A stretch of DNA of 64,000 nt, from positions 992,001 through 1,056,000 of the forward strand of contig OY781061.1 in NCBI GenBank assembly GCA_963676515.1. Direction: 5' to 3'. The position numbers and the translations under genes are program-made. Below the pieces are notes generated by a model. It was not told the origin of the DNA and did no database searches. It saw only the letters and a list, made by a program, of their open reading frames with translations. Within the stretch, counting starts at the first letter, position 1; each line of letters begins with the position of its first letter. The stretch comes from G963667145 sp963676515 [NCBI: Candidatus Cloacimonadota bacterium] (GTDB lineage Bacteria; Cloacimonadota; Cloacimonadia; G963667145). This document shows, piece by piece, positions 1 through 7,638 of the stretch.

Positions 1-1
1 G

Positions 2-403
2 AAGAAGGAACTTGCTGCTGATTTAAAAAATATTTATAGGGCGACGAGCGAAGAAAATGGGCGTCTCGAGCTAGATGAATTTAGCAAAAAATGGGATAAA
101 AAATATCCATACATTGCCAAGTCTTGGGAGAAAAATTGGGAAGGATTATGCTCTTTTTTTAAGTATCCGACAGAAATCAGGAAACTCATTTATACCACGA
201 ATTCAATAGAAAATTATCATCGCAGTTTGAGGCGAATTACTAAGTCGAAATCGTCGTTTCCGAGTGAAGATTCGCTTATGAGATTGCTCTTTTTGGTTAC
301 AAAAAATGTAACTAAAAAATGGACAGGTTCTGTCAGAAATTGGGGAATGATTTATTCGCAGTTAATGATTTTTTACAAAGATCGAATGGAAAAATATGTT
401 TAG
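2..403 (+). CDS. IS256-family transposase, C-terminal part (cut by window edge)
   Basis: Only the last 133 residues are in the window; the reading frame is open from the edge to a TAG stop. The segment NSIENYHRSLRR is the conserved 'NxIExxxxxxRR' block of IS256/Mutator transposases and holds the catalytic glutamate of the DDE triad. The rest of the element lies to the left. A nearly identical fragment of about 240 bp (about six mismatches by eye) occurs on the other strand at 30976-31218. This transposase differs from the complete IS256-type enzyme at 29.4-30.6 kb. I cannot tell whether this copy is intact, because its N-terminal part is outside the window. Confidence 0.85.
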   Translation, partial: KKELAADLKNIYRATSEENGRLELDEFSKKWDKKYPYIAKSWEKNWEGLCSFFKYPTEIRKLIYTTNSIENYHRSLRRITKSKSSFPSEDSLMRLLFLVTKNVTKKWTGSVRNWGMIYSQLMIFYKDRMEKYV

Positions 404-436
404 CACGAAAATGAATTTACACAAAGAAGATTACAG
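2..436 (+). mobile_element. right end of an IS256-type insertion sequence
   Basis: The transposase C-terminus is followed by about 33 bp, and then the sequence switches abruptly to the 5' part of an ABC substrate-binding protein gene on the other strand. The motif AATTTACACA at 414-423 resembles the AATTTACACCA terminus of the complete IS256-type element at 29.35-30.67 kb, so this is probably the terminal inverted repeat. The exact end is uncertain by several bases because the other terminus and the target duplication are outside the window. Confidence 0.65.
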
Positions 437-634
437 TCCCCCACTGACATACACTTTAACATCATTTACAAGTATATCCTCTTTTTCAAACATTTTTTTT
501 GCGTCTGCATAATAAAAAGAAGTTGCATGGCTTGTGTATTCCACGGCAAAATTCAAATTATCTTTTTCTCCTTCGTATGCATTTAAAGAAAATATGAAAA
601 TAAAAAGTAATGAAAATAAAATTGATTTCTTCAC
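431..634 (-). pseudogene. truncated NitT/TauT-type ABC substrate-binding protein (5' end only)
   Basis: This reads a GTG start, a signal peptide and about 65 residues that match the N-terminus of the intact gene at 32011-32997 almost residue for residue (for example YTSHATSFYYADAKKMF). After ...KVYVSGG the reading frame runs into the insertion-sequence end and stops. The intact copy continues with ASVATAFVREQF. The permease and ATPase genes that follow the intact copy are missing here, so no working transporter can be made from this locus. Confidence 0.88.
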
Positions 635-1430
635 GACAAGCTCCTTAATTAGCTACAAACCATTATCTTGTAACACTAATAAATCTAAAATTAATTTCTT
701 AAATATCCTTTTTTCTCTTTTTATCAAAAATTCGAGAAGAACCCAGAAGGTGTCTACAAATAGAAATTAACTATTCTTTGCCGTTATTTTTAGGAAAACA
801 TATCGATGTCAAGAGGAATCTTCTGATTATAATTAATTTACCCCAAATTTTTATATACTCATACCCACACTCAGCAAATAATCTGGATCGACATAGCGAT
901 GGTAAATAGTGGAAAATTGCACGAAGTGATTGTGCCAAAAGAACTTTACACCTGCTCCGATGGTATATTTTCGCAGTGATATTTGCAAACTACTAAATTT
1001 GTGGAAAGGAATATCGGTCGAAAGCAAGAAATTTTCATCATCTATCCTCAACACAACTTGCTTGCCTTTGCGGAACTCTGCTGCCCACTCATTCTCTTTT
1101 AGCGAAGTGCAAATCAGGTAATGCTCCAGTGCGAATAAGGACATCCCAAAAGATAAAGAGTAGTCGATCTCGCTCTCACCTTCCGAGTCTTGCCAATAAG
1201 ACAAGTTATTGCCGAGTAAGAACTTACTCCAGCGACAATTCGCTCCTGCGGTGGTTTTCAATCTTTTGTAACGAGTGAAATACAAGTAGTCGCTATCCAA
1301 AGAAAAGCAATATTTATCGACCATTTTGTTTATCGACAGATGATATTCGCTCACCTTGTCATCTGCGTTGTAAAGTTTTGCCCCCGCAGAAATACACGAG
1401 TCTTGCCAAGCAGGATTGAGCAAGAAATGG
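436..1430 (-). repeat. left arm of a ~1-kb inverted repeat (partner 31215-32204)
   Basis: Read on the minus strand, this segment carries most of the outer-membrane-type gene, the 200-bp spacer and the start of the substrate-binding protein gene. It matches the plus strand at 31215-32204 with scattered point differences and short indels. The left arm keeps the whole outer-membrane-type gene but loses the rest of the ABC gene. The right arm loses the 5' end of the outer-membrane-type gene but keeps the ABC operon. Remnants of the same insertion sequence touch opposite ends of the two arms. Confidence 0.88.
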
Positions 1431-1522
1431 CGAGCAGACTCCAGATACAAACGACTATCTGCTCGCAAACCAGAAAACGACAAAGTGAAAAAAAGCAATG
1501 CCAAATATATAACTTTTTTCAT
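851..1522 (-). CDS. predicted secreted or outer-membrane beta-strand-rich protein
   Basis: The product has 223 residues. It starts with a clear signal peptide (MKKVIYLALLFFTLSFSG) and is followed by alternating aromatic and polar segments such as YCFSLDSDYLYFTRYK and HFVQFSTIYHRY, as expected for beta-barrel strands. The motif LLNPAW near the N-terminus recalls the 'NPA' block of PorV/UPF0164-like barrels, but I would not assign the family on that. I chose the ATG at 1522; a TTG two codons upstream is possible, and neither has a strong ribosome site. A 5'-truncated copy lies at 31215-31794, and a second paralogue's last codons remain at 34385-34429. Function is unknown. Confidence 0.6.
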   Translation of the reverse strand: MKKVIYLALLFFTLSFSGLRADSRLYLESARHFLLNPAWQDSCISAGAKLYNADDKVSEYHLSINKMVDKYCFSLDSDYLYFTRYKRLKTTAGANCRWSKFLLGNNLSYWQDSEGESEIDYSLSFGMSLFALEHYLICTSLKENEWAAEFRKGKQVVLRIDDENFLLSTDIPFHKFSSLQISLRKYTIGAGVKFFWHNHFVQFSTIYHRYVDPDYLLSVGMSI

Positions 1523-1665
1523 AATCAAATTTATTGAACTAAAAATCTGTTAAGCTAAAGGGGAGTGTCACTTGTCGACTCAGGAAAACATACTTTTTTG
1601 CAATTTTGGGCTGAGCGTTGACTAGTGCGAATTGCAAATGTGTTTGGCTTATGGGCAAGCATTCA
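1523..1665. other. short non-coding gap between outer-membrane-type gene and hsdR
   Basis: This is 143 bp between two leftward genes. It includes an isolated TTGACT on the plus strand near 1618. I see no convincing terminator hairpin or gene here. Confidence 0.4.
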
Positions 1666-4095
1666 TTACACTGCTTTTATATCATACAGATGCTTTTGAA
1701 ATTCTATAAACAAAGAACTTATATTCTGAACATCTCCCAGAATTTTCATTGCATCTTCCAATGATTGATATTTATTTTGAAGTAAAATTGGTAATTTTTC
1801 TTGGTCAAGTTCGCTTACGCCAGCTTCTACATACTTTGTTAGAACAAATTCGATAAATTCTTTTTGTTTGTCATTCAATAGTGAAAAAATGGTTGCACTG
1901 GCTCTTGCCGCTCTTTCTTCTCGTGTTATTGGTTTAAAATCACTATTAAATATATATTCCAAGACATCAAACAAGTCGCTTTTTTCGGCATTTATTAGTT
2001 GTTGCAGTATTTTTAATTGGTGTGAACCAAAACCTGCTTCGTCTAATTTTTGGAGCAATGTTTTTCTAGTTGTTGGGTTACCCCATATTTCTCGTAATTC
2101 TGCTTCGTCTTTGAAAAAGTTCGGTAACTCACCAAATAGATTTTCTAAAAACTCTTGAGATGAAATGGGTTTGCCCTCTGCACTCCAGAATAAATTGGCA
2201 ACCATATATTGGATCTCCCTTTCTTTTCCATCTTTGAGTTTTACTTTAATTTTTTGAGGTCGTTTTTGTGGATCATTTTCCACACTTTTCACTTCCCCTT
2301 TAGAATTTTCGTCTTCGCCTTTTGTGTTTTCTGCAGGTTCTTCTGTTTGTGGCTCTCCGTCCCATTCGGGATCTGAAAAGCGTTGATAAGCATCTACAAA
2401 ATCATAGATGGTAAAATATTCTTTACCATCAAAAAGGCGAGTACCACGACCTACAATTTGTTTAAATTCAATTATCTGATTTACAGGTCTCATTAAAATA
2501 ATATTGCGAATATTGCGTGCATCAACACCTGTTGAGAGCTTTTGTGAAGTTGTTAAAATTGTCGGGATTGTCTTTTCGTTATCCTGAAATTCTCTTAAAA
2601 ACTGTTCACCTCTTTCGCCATCATTTGCCGTAACTCGGACACAAAAATTGGGATCTGTACTGTTTTTATATTGATTTATCAAATCACGAACAAGAGCAGC
2701 ATGCTTCTGAGTAGCACAGAAAACAATCGCTTTTTCATTTTGCTTGGTTTCGTCCATAAATATTTGTACACGCTTAACTTCACGCTCTCTTATCTCAATT
2801 TTTCTATTAAAATCAAGCTCTGTGTATATTTTACCGTCTTCAATTTCACCTTCAATAATCGTATCATCGCTTGTGTACAAATAATCATCAAGCGTTGTTT
2901 TAATCCGTTTTACTTTGAACGGAGTTAAAAATCCATCGTTGATACCTTCTTTTAGCGAATAAATGTACACAGGTTCCCCAAAATATTTATATGTATCAAC
3001 ATTGTCTTTTCGTTTTGGGGTGGCGGTTAAACCCAATTGAACGGCTGGCTTAAAATATTCTAAAATGCCTCTCCAGTTTCCTTCATCATTAGCCCCACCT
3101 CTGTGGCATTCATCAATTATTATTAAATCGAAAAAATCTTTTGGGTACTGTCCAAACCTGAATGATGATGTGTCATATTCTTCGTTTGGCTCAGCATCCA
3201 TATCTGAACTTGTTTCATCATGAGATTCTGTCATAAAGGTTTGAAAAATTGTAAAAAAGATACTGCCATTTGTGGGTACTTTCCCTCTCTTCTTAATCTC
3301 TTTGGGTTTAATGCGAATCCTTGCATCTTCAGGAAAAGCAGAAAATGAATTAGATGCTTGGTCGGCTAAAATATTGCGATCTGCAAGAAACAAAATGCGT
3401 GGTCTTCTTTTAGCATAGTTGGTGGCTGAGCTTGTCGAAGTCAAGTTCCAGCGAGTTTGAAAAAGTTTCCAAGCAATCTGAAAGGCAATTGCTGTTTTTC
3501 CCGTGCCTGTTGCCAGTGTTAATAGTATACGGTCTTTGTTTTGAGCAATAGCTTCTAAGGTATTTTTAACAGCAATTTCTTGATAATATCGTAGTTGCCA
3601 AGTACCTGATTTATCTTCAAAGGGAACAGACATAAATTTCTCAAACCAATTTACACCTTTTGAAGCCCCGTTGGCTGAGGCTCTCGAATCCCCGTTGGCT
3701 GAGGCTCTCGAAGCCCAAAGTTCTTCGGGAGTTAGATAATTATCAACGAGTTTTTCCTCGCCTGTTTTCATGCAGATTTGATAAATCTCTTTCCCATTGC
3801 TCGAATAAGTATAATCTAGCTGTAATTTTTGGGCATACTGTTTTGCTTGTGCCACGCCTTCGCCAACTTCTAAATCACTACTTTTTGCCTCAACAACAGC
3901 GAGCTTAATTCCCTTGTAAACTAAAATGTAGTCGGCAATCAATGGCTTTTTCCTACCGCCACCCACTTGAATCCTGCCATCTGTAATTTTACAAACATTG
4001 CGTTCACGAAGGATTTTAGAACCTTCGGCAACGCCCCAGCCATTGGATTTTAGCTTTGGGTCGATTAATTCTGCTCTTGTTTCTGCTTCATTCAT
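1666..4095 (-). CDS. hsdR: type I restriction enzyme, R (motor/nuclease) subunit
   Basis: HsdR cleaves unmodified DNA after ATP-driven translocation by the HsdR2M2S complex. The 809-residue protein shows an N-terminal PD-(D/E)xK nuclease (D55, then E69-A-K71), a helicase core with Walker A ATGTGKT (195-201), a DECH box (328-331) and TATP (357-360), an arginine-finger-type segment VGRGTRLF, and an EcoEI-type C-terminal region. It starts at an ATG that overlaps the stop of the GxxExxY gene by 4 bp. Oddities: residues 129-144 are two copies of an octapeptide encoded by a 24-bp tandem repeat, and residues 219-225 (TSTSSAT) come from a related short DNA repeat. The frame stays open, so the subunit is probably functional. 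Confidence 0.95.
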   Translation of the reverse strand: MNEAETRAELIDPKLKSNGWGVAEGSKILRERNVCKITDGRIQVGGGRKKPLIADYILVYKGIKLAVVEAKSSDLEVGEGVAQAKQYAQKLQLDYTYSSNGKEIYQICMKTGEEKLVDNYLTPEELWASRASANGDSRASANGASKGVNWFEKFMSVPFEDKSGTWQLRYYQEIAVKNTLEAIAQNKDRILLTLATGTGKTAIAFQIAWKLFQTRWNLTSTSSATNYAKRRPRILFLADRNILADQASNSFSAFPEDARIRIKPKEIKKRGKVPTNGSIFFTIFQTFMTESHDETSSDMDAEPNEEYDTSSFRFGQYPKDFFDLIIIDECHRGGANDEGNWRGILEYFKPAVQLGLTATPKRKDNVDTYKYFGEPVYIYSLKEGINDGFLTPFKVKRIKTTLDDYLYTSDDTIIEGEIEDGKIYTELDFNRKIEIREREVKRVQIFMDETKQNEKAIVFCATQKHAALVRDLINQYKNSTDPNFCVRVTANDGERGEQFLREFQDNEKTIPTILTTSQKLSTGVDARNIRNIILMRPVNQIIEFKQIVGRGTRLFDGKEYFTIYDFVDAYQRFSDPEWDGEPQTEEPAENTKGEDENSKGEVKSVENDPQKRPQKIKVKLKDGKEREIQYMVANLFWSAEGKPISSQEFLENLFGELPNFFKDEAELREIWGNPTTRKTLLQKLDEAGFGSHQLKILQQLINAEKSDLFDVLEYIFNSDFKPITREERAARASATIFSLLNDKQKEFIEFVLTKYVEAGVSELDQEKLPILLQNKYQSLEDAMKILGDVQNISSLFIEFQKHLYDIKAV
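3419..3440 (-). repeat. short CTTCGACAAGCTCAG-type repeat inside hsdR
   Basis: On the minus strand it reads CTTCGACAAGCTCAGCCACC and adds the peptide TSTSSAT in frame, between Walker A and the next helicase strand. Related copies lie at 3666-3712 (hsdR), 5722-5741 (hsdS) and 6551-6570 (hsdM). Confidence 0.7.
3666..3712 (-). repeat. 24-bp tandem duplication inside hsdR
   Basis: Two 23-bp units (3666-3688 and 3690-3712), identical by eye, are spaced at 24 bp and so keep the reading frame, encoding two SRASANG(D/A) octapeptides. The core CTTCGAGAGCCTCAGCCAA is a diverged form of the repeat at 3419-3440. It falls in the linker between the nuclease and the helicase core, where extra residues are likely tolerated. 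Confidence 0.8.
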
Positions 4096-4514
4096 AGTCT
4101 TGTACCTTGATTAGTTTGATTCTCTTGATTACTTGATTTTTTCACTAATTTATTATTATGAACCCGTTTATGTTGCAAGCTTTTAGCTCCAAAATTTATT
4201 AACAAACCTATTTCAAGATTGTAAGCTTCAACATAATTCATAGCTTGTGCCAAATGAACATCTTCTAAATGAATTAAGGCTTTAATTTCAACCATTATTT
4301 TCTCTTCCACAAAAAAGTCAACTCTTCGAGTCCCAATATTATAGCCTTTATATTCCAATTGCATTTCATATTCACGAGAAAACTCAATCCCTTGCATTTT
4401 CATTTCAATAGCCAAAGCACGCTGATATACCACCTCCTGAAATCCATTTCCAAGATGCTTATGCACTTCCATTGCACAGCCTATAATTTTGTATGTCAAC
4501 TCTTCGTGTTTCAT
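4092..4514 (-). CDS. GxxExxY family protein (PD-(D/E)xK-like)
   Basis: The 140-residue product has the family signature G24-x-x-E27-x-x-Y30 (GNGFQEVVY) and the later RVDFFVEEKIMVEIKA block with the DxxxxxxxxxExK spacing of the PD-(D/E)xK fold. I chose the internal ATG at 4514. The longer frame from 4583 adds only residues encoded by a repeat. The gene sits between hsdS (87 bp) and hsdR (4-bp overlap) and is bracketed by 38-bp direct repeats, which also encode its last residues. The biochemical role of the family is not established; a nuclease-like role is an inference from the fold. Confidence 0.8.
   Translation of the reverse strand: MKHEELTYKIIGCAMEVHKHLGNGFQEVVYQRALAIEMKMQGIEFSREYEMQLEYKGYNIGTRRVDFFVEEKIMVEIKALIHLEDVHLAQAMNYVEAYNLEIGLLINFGAKSLQHKRVHNNKLVKKSSNQENQTNQGTRL
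4104..4141. repeat. 38-bp direct repeat, copy 1, flanking the GxxExxY gene
   Basis: It matches 4533-4570 with two differences; the shared core is TTCTTGATTACTTGATTT with small variation. It overlaps the 3' end of the GxxExxY gene, giving its tail SSNQENQTNQG. Confidence 0.8.
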
Positions 4515-4532
4515 TGTCTCTCTTTGTCTTAA

Positions 4533-4570
4533 ACCTTGATTTGTTTGATTTTCTTGATTACTTGATTTTT
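4533..4570. repeat. 38-bp direct repeat, copy 2, flanking the GxxExxY gene
   Basis: This is the second copy, upstream of the GxxExxY start in the gap after hsdS. Together with 4104-4141 it frames a unit of about 430 bp that looks inserted into the hsdS-hsdR junction. Confidence 0.8.
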
Positions 4571-4601
4571 GAAATCGTGGCAATCTAATTAATCCTTTTA
4601 A

Positions 4602-5756
4602 TCATGGTGCAGACACTGTTAATTTACCTGCAAAAGCTTTTTGCAAGATACTTTTTTTTAGCTCTACTAAATCATCTATTTTTTTCTGATAAATAGATTC
4701 TAATTTTTTGGATTCTCCTACAAGTGAGTCTAGGTTTTGAACAATAATTGATTGTTCGTGAAGGGGTGGACAGAAGAACGAATAATCAAATAGATGTTTT
4801 CTATTGACCTTTGGCATACCTGCTCTTTGAGAACCCTTAATAGCATATTCTGTGAAATGATTGGAGTACAACAAATAATAAAAGAATGATTGTGTTATTT
4901 TATCTATGAATGGTACTAAGGGGTATATATCAGCACTACACAACCCTACAAACTCACATTTTACAATTTTCATTAAATACGGACGAATCTTGCTATAAAG
5001 AACCATTGTTTCATCGAATGGGAATTTACCAGAAATAAGATTTTCCTCTTTTGCTGTTTTCAAATCGATTAATGTCCCTTTTTCAGCTTCAATATTTCCA
5101 GCACCAATATGTATTAAATCTTGATATTTCGTTTCTTTTGGGTCGATTAGCTTTGAAGTTATGGAACAAACTTCATCAAGTTTATGCTCCTCCCAATCAT
5201 CGCCTTTATTCTCAAACACCCCTTGCAAATAACTCTCAAAAAGTTCTTTGGCATTTTTAAGGTTTTGTTCGGCATTGACTTTTGCTTTGTCGATGGCTGC
5301 AAAAGCACGGTCAAGTATGGAAACTATGCGTTCTTGTTCGGGGAGTGGTAATAATGGAAATCTTTCTGATTTATAATCTTTAAAATAGATATGTGGTATT
5401 GTGCTTCCATTCCTATGTTTTTCAAAATCAATTCTATTTAGGAAATATTCTATAAAATCAATATCAAATCCATCTTTTGGTATAAGATATTGCATTGTTG
5501 CTACGATTGAAGATTTAGCAGGATGTTTAGAGACTCTACCAATTCCTGCTCCGTCTTTTATTATTCCTAAATACTCTTTATCTTGCTGAAAAAATGAAAT
5601 GTTTTTTGAAAATCCCTTTGCACTAAAAAGTGGATATTTACCGTTCTCATCTTTTACCTTATTTAATGAGATATTTGAAGAATTTTTTAGGACCGCATCT
5701 TCTAAAATTCCGTATTTCCAACCCTTCGGCAGGCTTAGTGCGTCGTCTTTTCTCAT
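4602..5756 (-). CDS. hsdS: type I restriction-modification specificity subunit
   Basis: HsdS recognises the bipartite target for HsdM and HsdR. At 384 residues it has the usual two-half design. Target-recognition domain 1 spans about 1-140 and is followed by the conserved spacer around PLPEQERIVSILDRAF. Domain 2 spans about 190-325 and is followed by the second spacer PPLHEQSIIVQNLDSL. The start ATG overlaps the hsdM stop (ATGA). Codons just after the start are contributed by a short repeat (5722-5741), giving ALSLPKGW. The target sequence cannot be read from the protein. Confidence 0.93.
   Translation of the reverse strand: MRKDDALSLPKGWKYGILEDAVLKNSSNISLNKVKDENGKYPLFSAKGFSKNISFFQQDKEYLGIIKDGAGIGRVSKHPAKSSIVATMQYLIPKDGFDIDFIEYFLNRIDFEKHRNGSTIPHIYFKDYKSERFPLLPLPEQERIVSILDRAFAAIDKAKVNAEQNLKNAKELFESYLQGVFENKGDDWEEHKLDEVCSITSKLIDPKETKYQDLIHIGAGNIEAEKGTLIDLKTAKEENLISGKFPFDETMVLYSKIRPYLMKIVKCEFVGLCSADIYPLVPFIDKITQSFFYYLLYSNHFTEYAIKGSQRAGMPKVNRKHLFDYSFFCPPLHEQSIIVQNLDSLVGESKKLESIYQKKIDDLVELKKSILQKAFAGKLTVSAP
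5722..5741 (-). repeat. short CTTCGACAGGCTCAG-type repeat at the start of hsdS
   Basis: The plus strand reads CCCTTCGGCAGGCTTAGTGC, opposite in orientation to the copies in hsdR and hsdM. It supplies codons 6-11 or so of hsdS without breaking the frame. Confidence 0.6.
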
Positions 5757-7222
5757 AGCATCTCCGAAATTGAGCTAAGAATAGCAGCACTTTCTTTATC
5801 CAATTCAGCCATGTTTTGTAGTATTTCTATTGGCTTACGCAAAGGAGCTTCTTCGGGAGTGTTAGGGTTTTTAACCGATAAATCGTAGGTGTCTTTGGCT
5901 TCGAGAACCTCAGCCATCGATACCGTCCAAGAATTTTCGCTTTCTGCTTGCGTCTTTTGTAGTTCAATAAACTCAGCGAGATCTTTTTCGTTAAGGGGAT
6001 TTGTTTTACCAAGGTTGCGGTCTAAGTTCAATTGGTAAAACCAAGTTTTTTGTGTCGGCTTTCCTTTTTCAAAAAAAAGCACTACGGTTTTTACACCTGC
6101 ACCTGTAAATGTTCCGCCTGGCAAATCTAAAACAGTGTGCAAATTACAATTGGTCAATAATTCTTTCCGCAAGGCTATAGAGGCGTTGTCAGTGTTTGAT
6201 AAAAATGTATTTTTAATTACAATACCTGCTTTCCCACCTGCTTTTAATATTTTTATAAAATGTTGCAAAAAGAGACTTGCTGTTTCTCCTGTTTTTATAG
6301 GAAAATTTTGTTGTACTTCGGCACGCTCTTTTCCACCAAAGGGAGGATTTGCCATAATAACAGTGTAACGGTCTTTTTCTTGTATATCTGCCAAACTTTC
6401 GGAAAGTGTATTGGTATGAACAATATTTGGTGCTTCTACTCCGTGTAAAATCATATTCATAATGCCAATAATGTAGGCGAGCGATTTCTTTTCTTTCCCA
6501 TAGAAAGTCTTTTTCTGTATGGTTTCTACTTCAGTTGTTGATAATCCGCCGGTGACTGAGCCAGTCGAAGTCAGATATTCAAAAGATTCAACCAAAAATC
6601 CAGCTGAACCTACTGCTCCATCATAAATTGTATCACCTATCTTAGGATTTACCACTTTTACAATGGTTCTAATTAGTGGACGAGGGGTGTAATATTCTCC
6701 ACCGTTTCGTCCTGCATTACCCATATTTTTGATTTTACTTTCGTATAGATAGCTCATCTCGTGCCTTTCGGCATTGGTTCTAAAACGCAGTTCATCAATT
6801 AAGTTTACAACTTCTCGCAAATTGTAACCACTTTGAATTCGGTTTTTTAGTTCGCTAAAAATCTCACCAACTTTGTATTCTATAGTGTCCGCACTTTCGG
6901 CATCCGTTTTAAACTTTTTCAGATAAGGAAATAATTCACCATTTACAAAATCCACAAGATCATCGCCTGTCATTGCGTTGTGGTCAATTTTCCCGTTTTC
7001 AAGTTTGGGAGCAGCCCAATTTTCCCAGCTAAATTGTGGCTCGATTATTCTTTTGTAAGTCTTGCCAGCTAAAAGACTGCCAGTTTCTTTGTCCTTTTCT
7101 AAATCATCAAGATATTTCAGAAACAACACCCAAGATGTTTGTTCTACATAGTCTAGCTCACTGCCACAGCCTGCATCTTTGTGCAGTATATCATCTATAT
7201 TCTTAAAAGTTTGTTCGAACAT
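5753..7222 (-). CDS. hsdM: type I restriction-modification DNA methyltransferase subunit
   Basis: HsdM transfers a methyl group from S-adenosylmethionine to adenine in the HsdS-defined site. In the 489-residue product I see the N-terminal HsdM helical domain (1-150), the SAM-binding motif DGAVGSAGFL (201-210) and the N6-adenine catalytic motif NPPF (292-295). Residues 217-227 (TSTGSVTGG region) are encoded by a short repeat at 6551-6570. This is the first gene of the leftward hsd operon, with hsdS overlapping its stop codon. Confidence 0.95.
   Translation of the reverse strand: MFEQTFKNIDDILHKDAGCGSELDYVEQTSWVLFLKYLDDLEKDKETGSLLAGKTYKRIIEPQFSWENWAAPKLENGKIDHNAMTGDDLVDFVNGELFPYLKKFKTDAESADTIEYKVGEIFSELKNRIQSGYNLREVVNLIDELRFRTNAERHEMSYLYESKIKNMGNAGRNGGEYYTPRPLIRTIVKVVNPKIGDTIYDGAVGSAGFLVESFEYLTSTGSVTGGLSTTEVETIQKKTFYGKEKKSLAYIIGIMNMILHGVEAPNIVHTNTLSESLADIQEKDRYTVIMANPPFGGKERAEVQQNFPIKTGETASLFLQHFIKILKAGGKAGIVIKNTFLSNTDNASIALRKELLTNCNLHTVLDLPGGTFTGAGVKTVVLFFEKGKPTQKTWFYQLNLDRNLGKTNPLNEKDLAEFIELQKTQAESENSWTVSMAEVLEAKDTYDLSVKNPNTPEEAPLRKPIEILQNMAELDKESAAILSSISEML
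6551..6570 (-). repeat. short CTTCGACTGGCTCAG-type repeat inside hsdM
   Basis: On the minus strand it reads CTTCGACTGGCTCAGTCACC and adds TSTGSVT in frame between motif I and the catalytic motif. It belongs to the same family as the inserts in hsdR and hsdS. Confidence 0.65.
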
Positions 7223-7367
7223 ACTATTCCTTTATTTTTCAATCTACAAAAATAACTCATTACGCTACACTGACAAGAAACAGCTCTTTTATTTGCCTTG
7301 TGGGTAATAATCTACCATCCCCAAAACATCTCACCGCATCGCAATTCAATTTAATCGGTTCACTCAT
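7223..7367. other. non-coding gap upstream of hsdM
   Basis: This 145-bp stretch should hold the hsd operon promoter. I see no clear -35/-10 pair and no other feature. Confidence 0.3.
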
Positions 7368-7496
7368 TTATCCAATAACTTTTGCTCCCGCAATTTCAAT
7401 TCCAGCTCCAAGTATCAACGAAAAAACAATCATCGGAATTGCTTCAATCAATCCAGCTACAAATCCGATTATTATCACTATTGAAAAATCGTTCAT
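7368..7496 (-). CDS. possible 42-residue membrane peptide
   Basis: A short frame encodes an almost wholly hydrophobic peptide (starts MNDFSIVIIIGFVAGLIEA, ends GAKVIG) with a good ribosome site GGAAGGGG upstream of its ATG and a TTGACA element further upstream (7539-7544). It could be a real small membrane protein or the 5' remnant of a longer gene. I recognise no family. Confidence 0.3.
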   Translation of the reverse strand: MNDFSIVIIIGFVAGLIEAIPMIVFSLILGAGIEIAGAKVIG

Positions 7497-7504
7497 CTTT
7501 TCCC

Positions 7505-7557
7505 CTTCCATCCCACAACCAAACCAACCGCCTTCCCCTGTCAACTCCTTTCTACTC
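7505..7557 (-). promoter_or_regulatory. repeated TTGACA-containing element (copy at 7.5 kb)
   Basis: On the minus strand TTGACAGGGGAAGGCGG is followed by GGTTTGGTTGTGG. Nearly the same run occurs at 14951-15003, and shorter matches lie at 26895 and 52554. It looks like a -35 box with a conserved downstream block, but no good -10 box is visible. Confidence 0.35.
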
Positions 7558-7574
7558 CCCAAAAATTTTCCCCA

Positions 7575-7614
7575 AAATAAAAAGCGGTCTCCCAAATTAA
7601 AGGAAGACCGCTTA
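7575..7614 (-). terminator. rho-independent terminator of the BMP ABC operon
   Basis: On the minus strand the perfect 9-bp stem AAGCGGTCT/AGACCGCTT encloses a 14-base loop and is followed by TTTATTTT. It lies about 25 bp past the stop of the substrate-binding protein gene. Confidence 0.85.
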
Positions 7615-7638
7615 AATTTATAAGATTAAAGTTAGTTT

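Noticed and set aside
4140-4570. The 38-bp AT-rich repeats and others as a CRISPR array
   Set aside because: Only two copies with a protein-coding unit between them, and no cas genes in the window.
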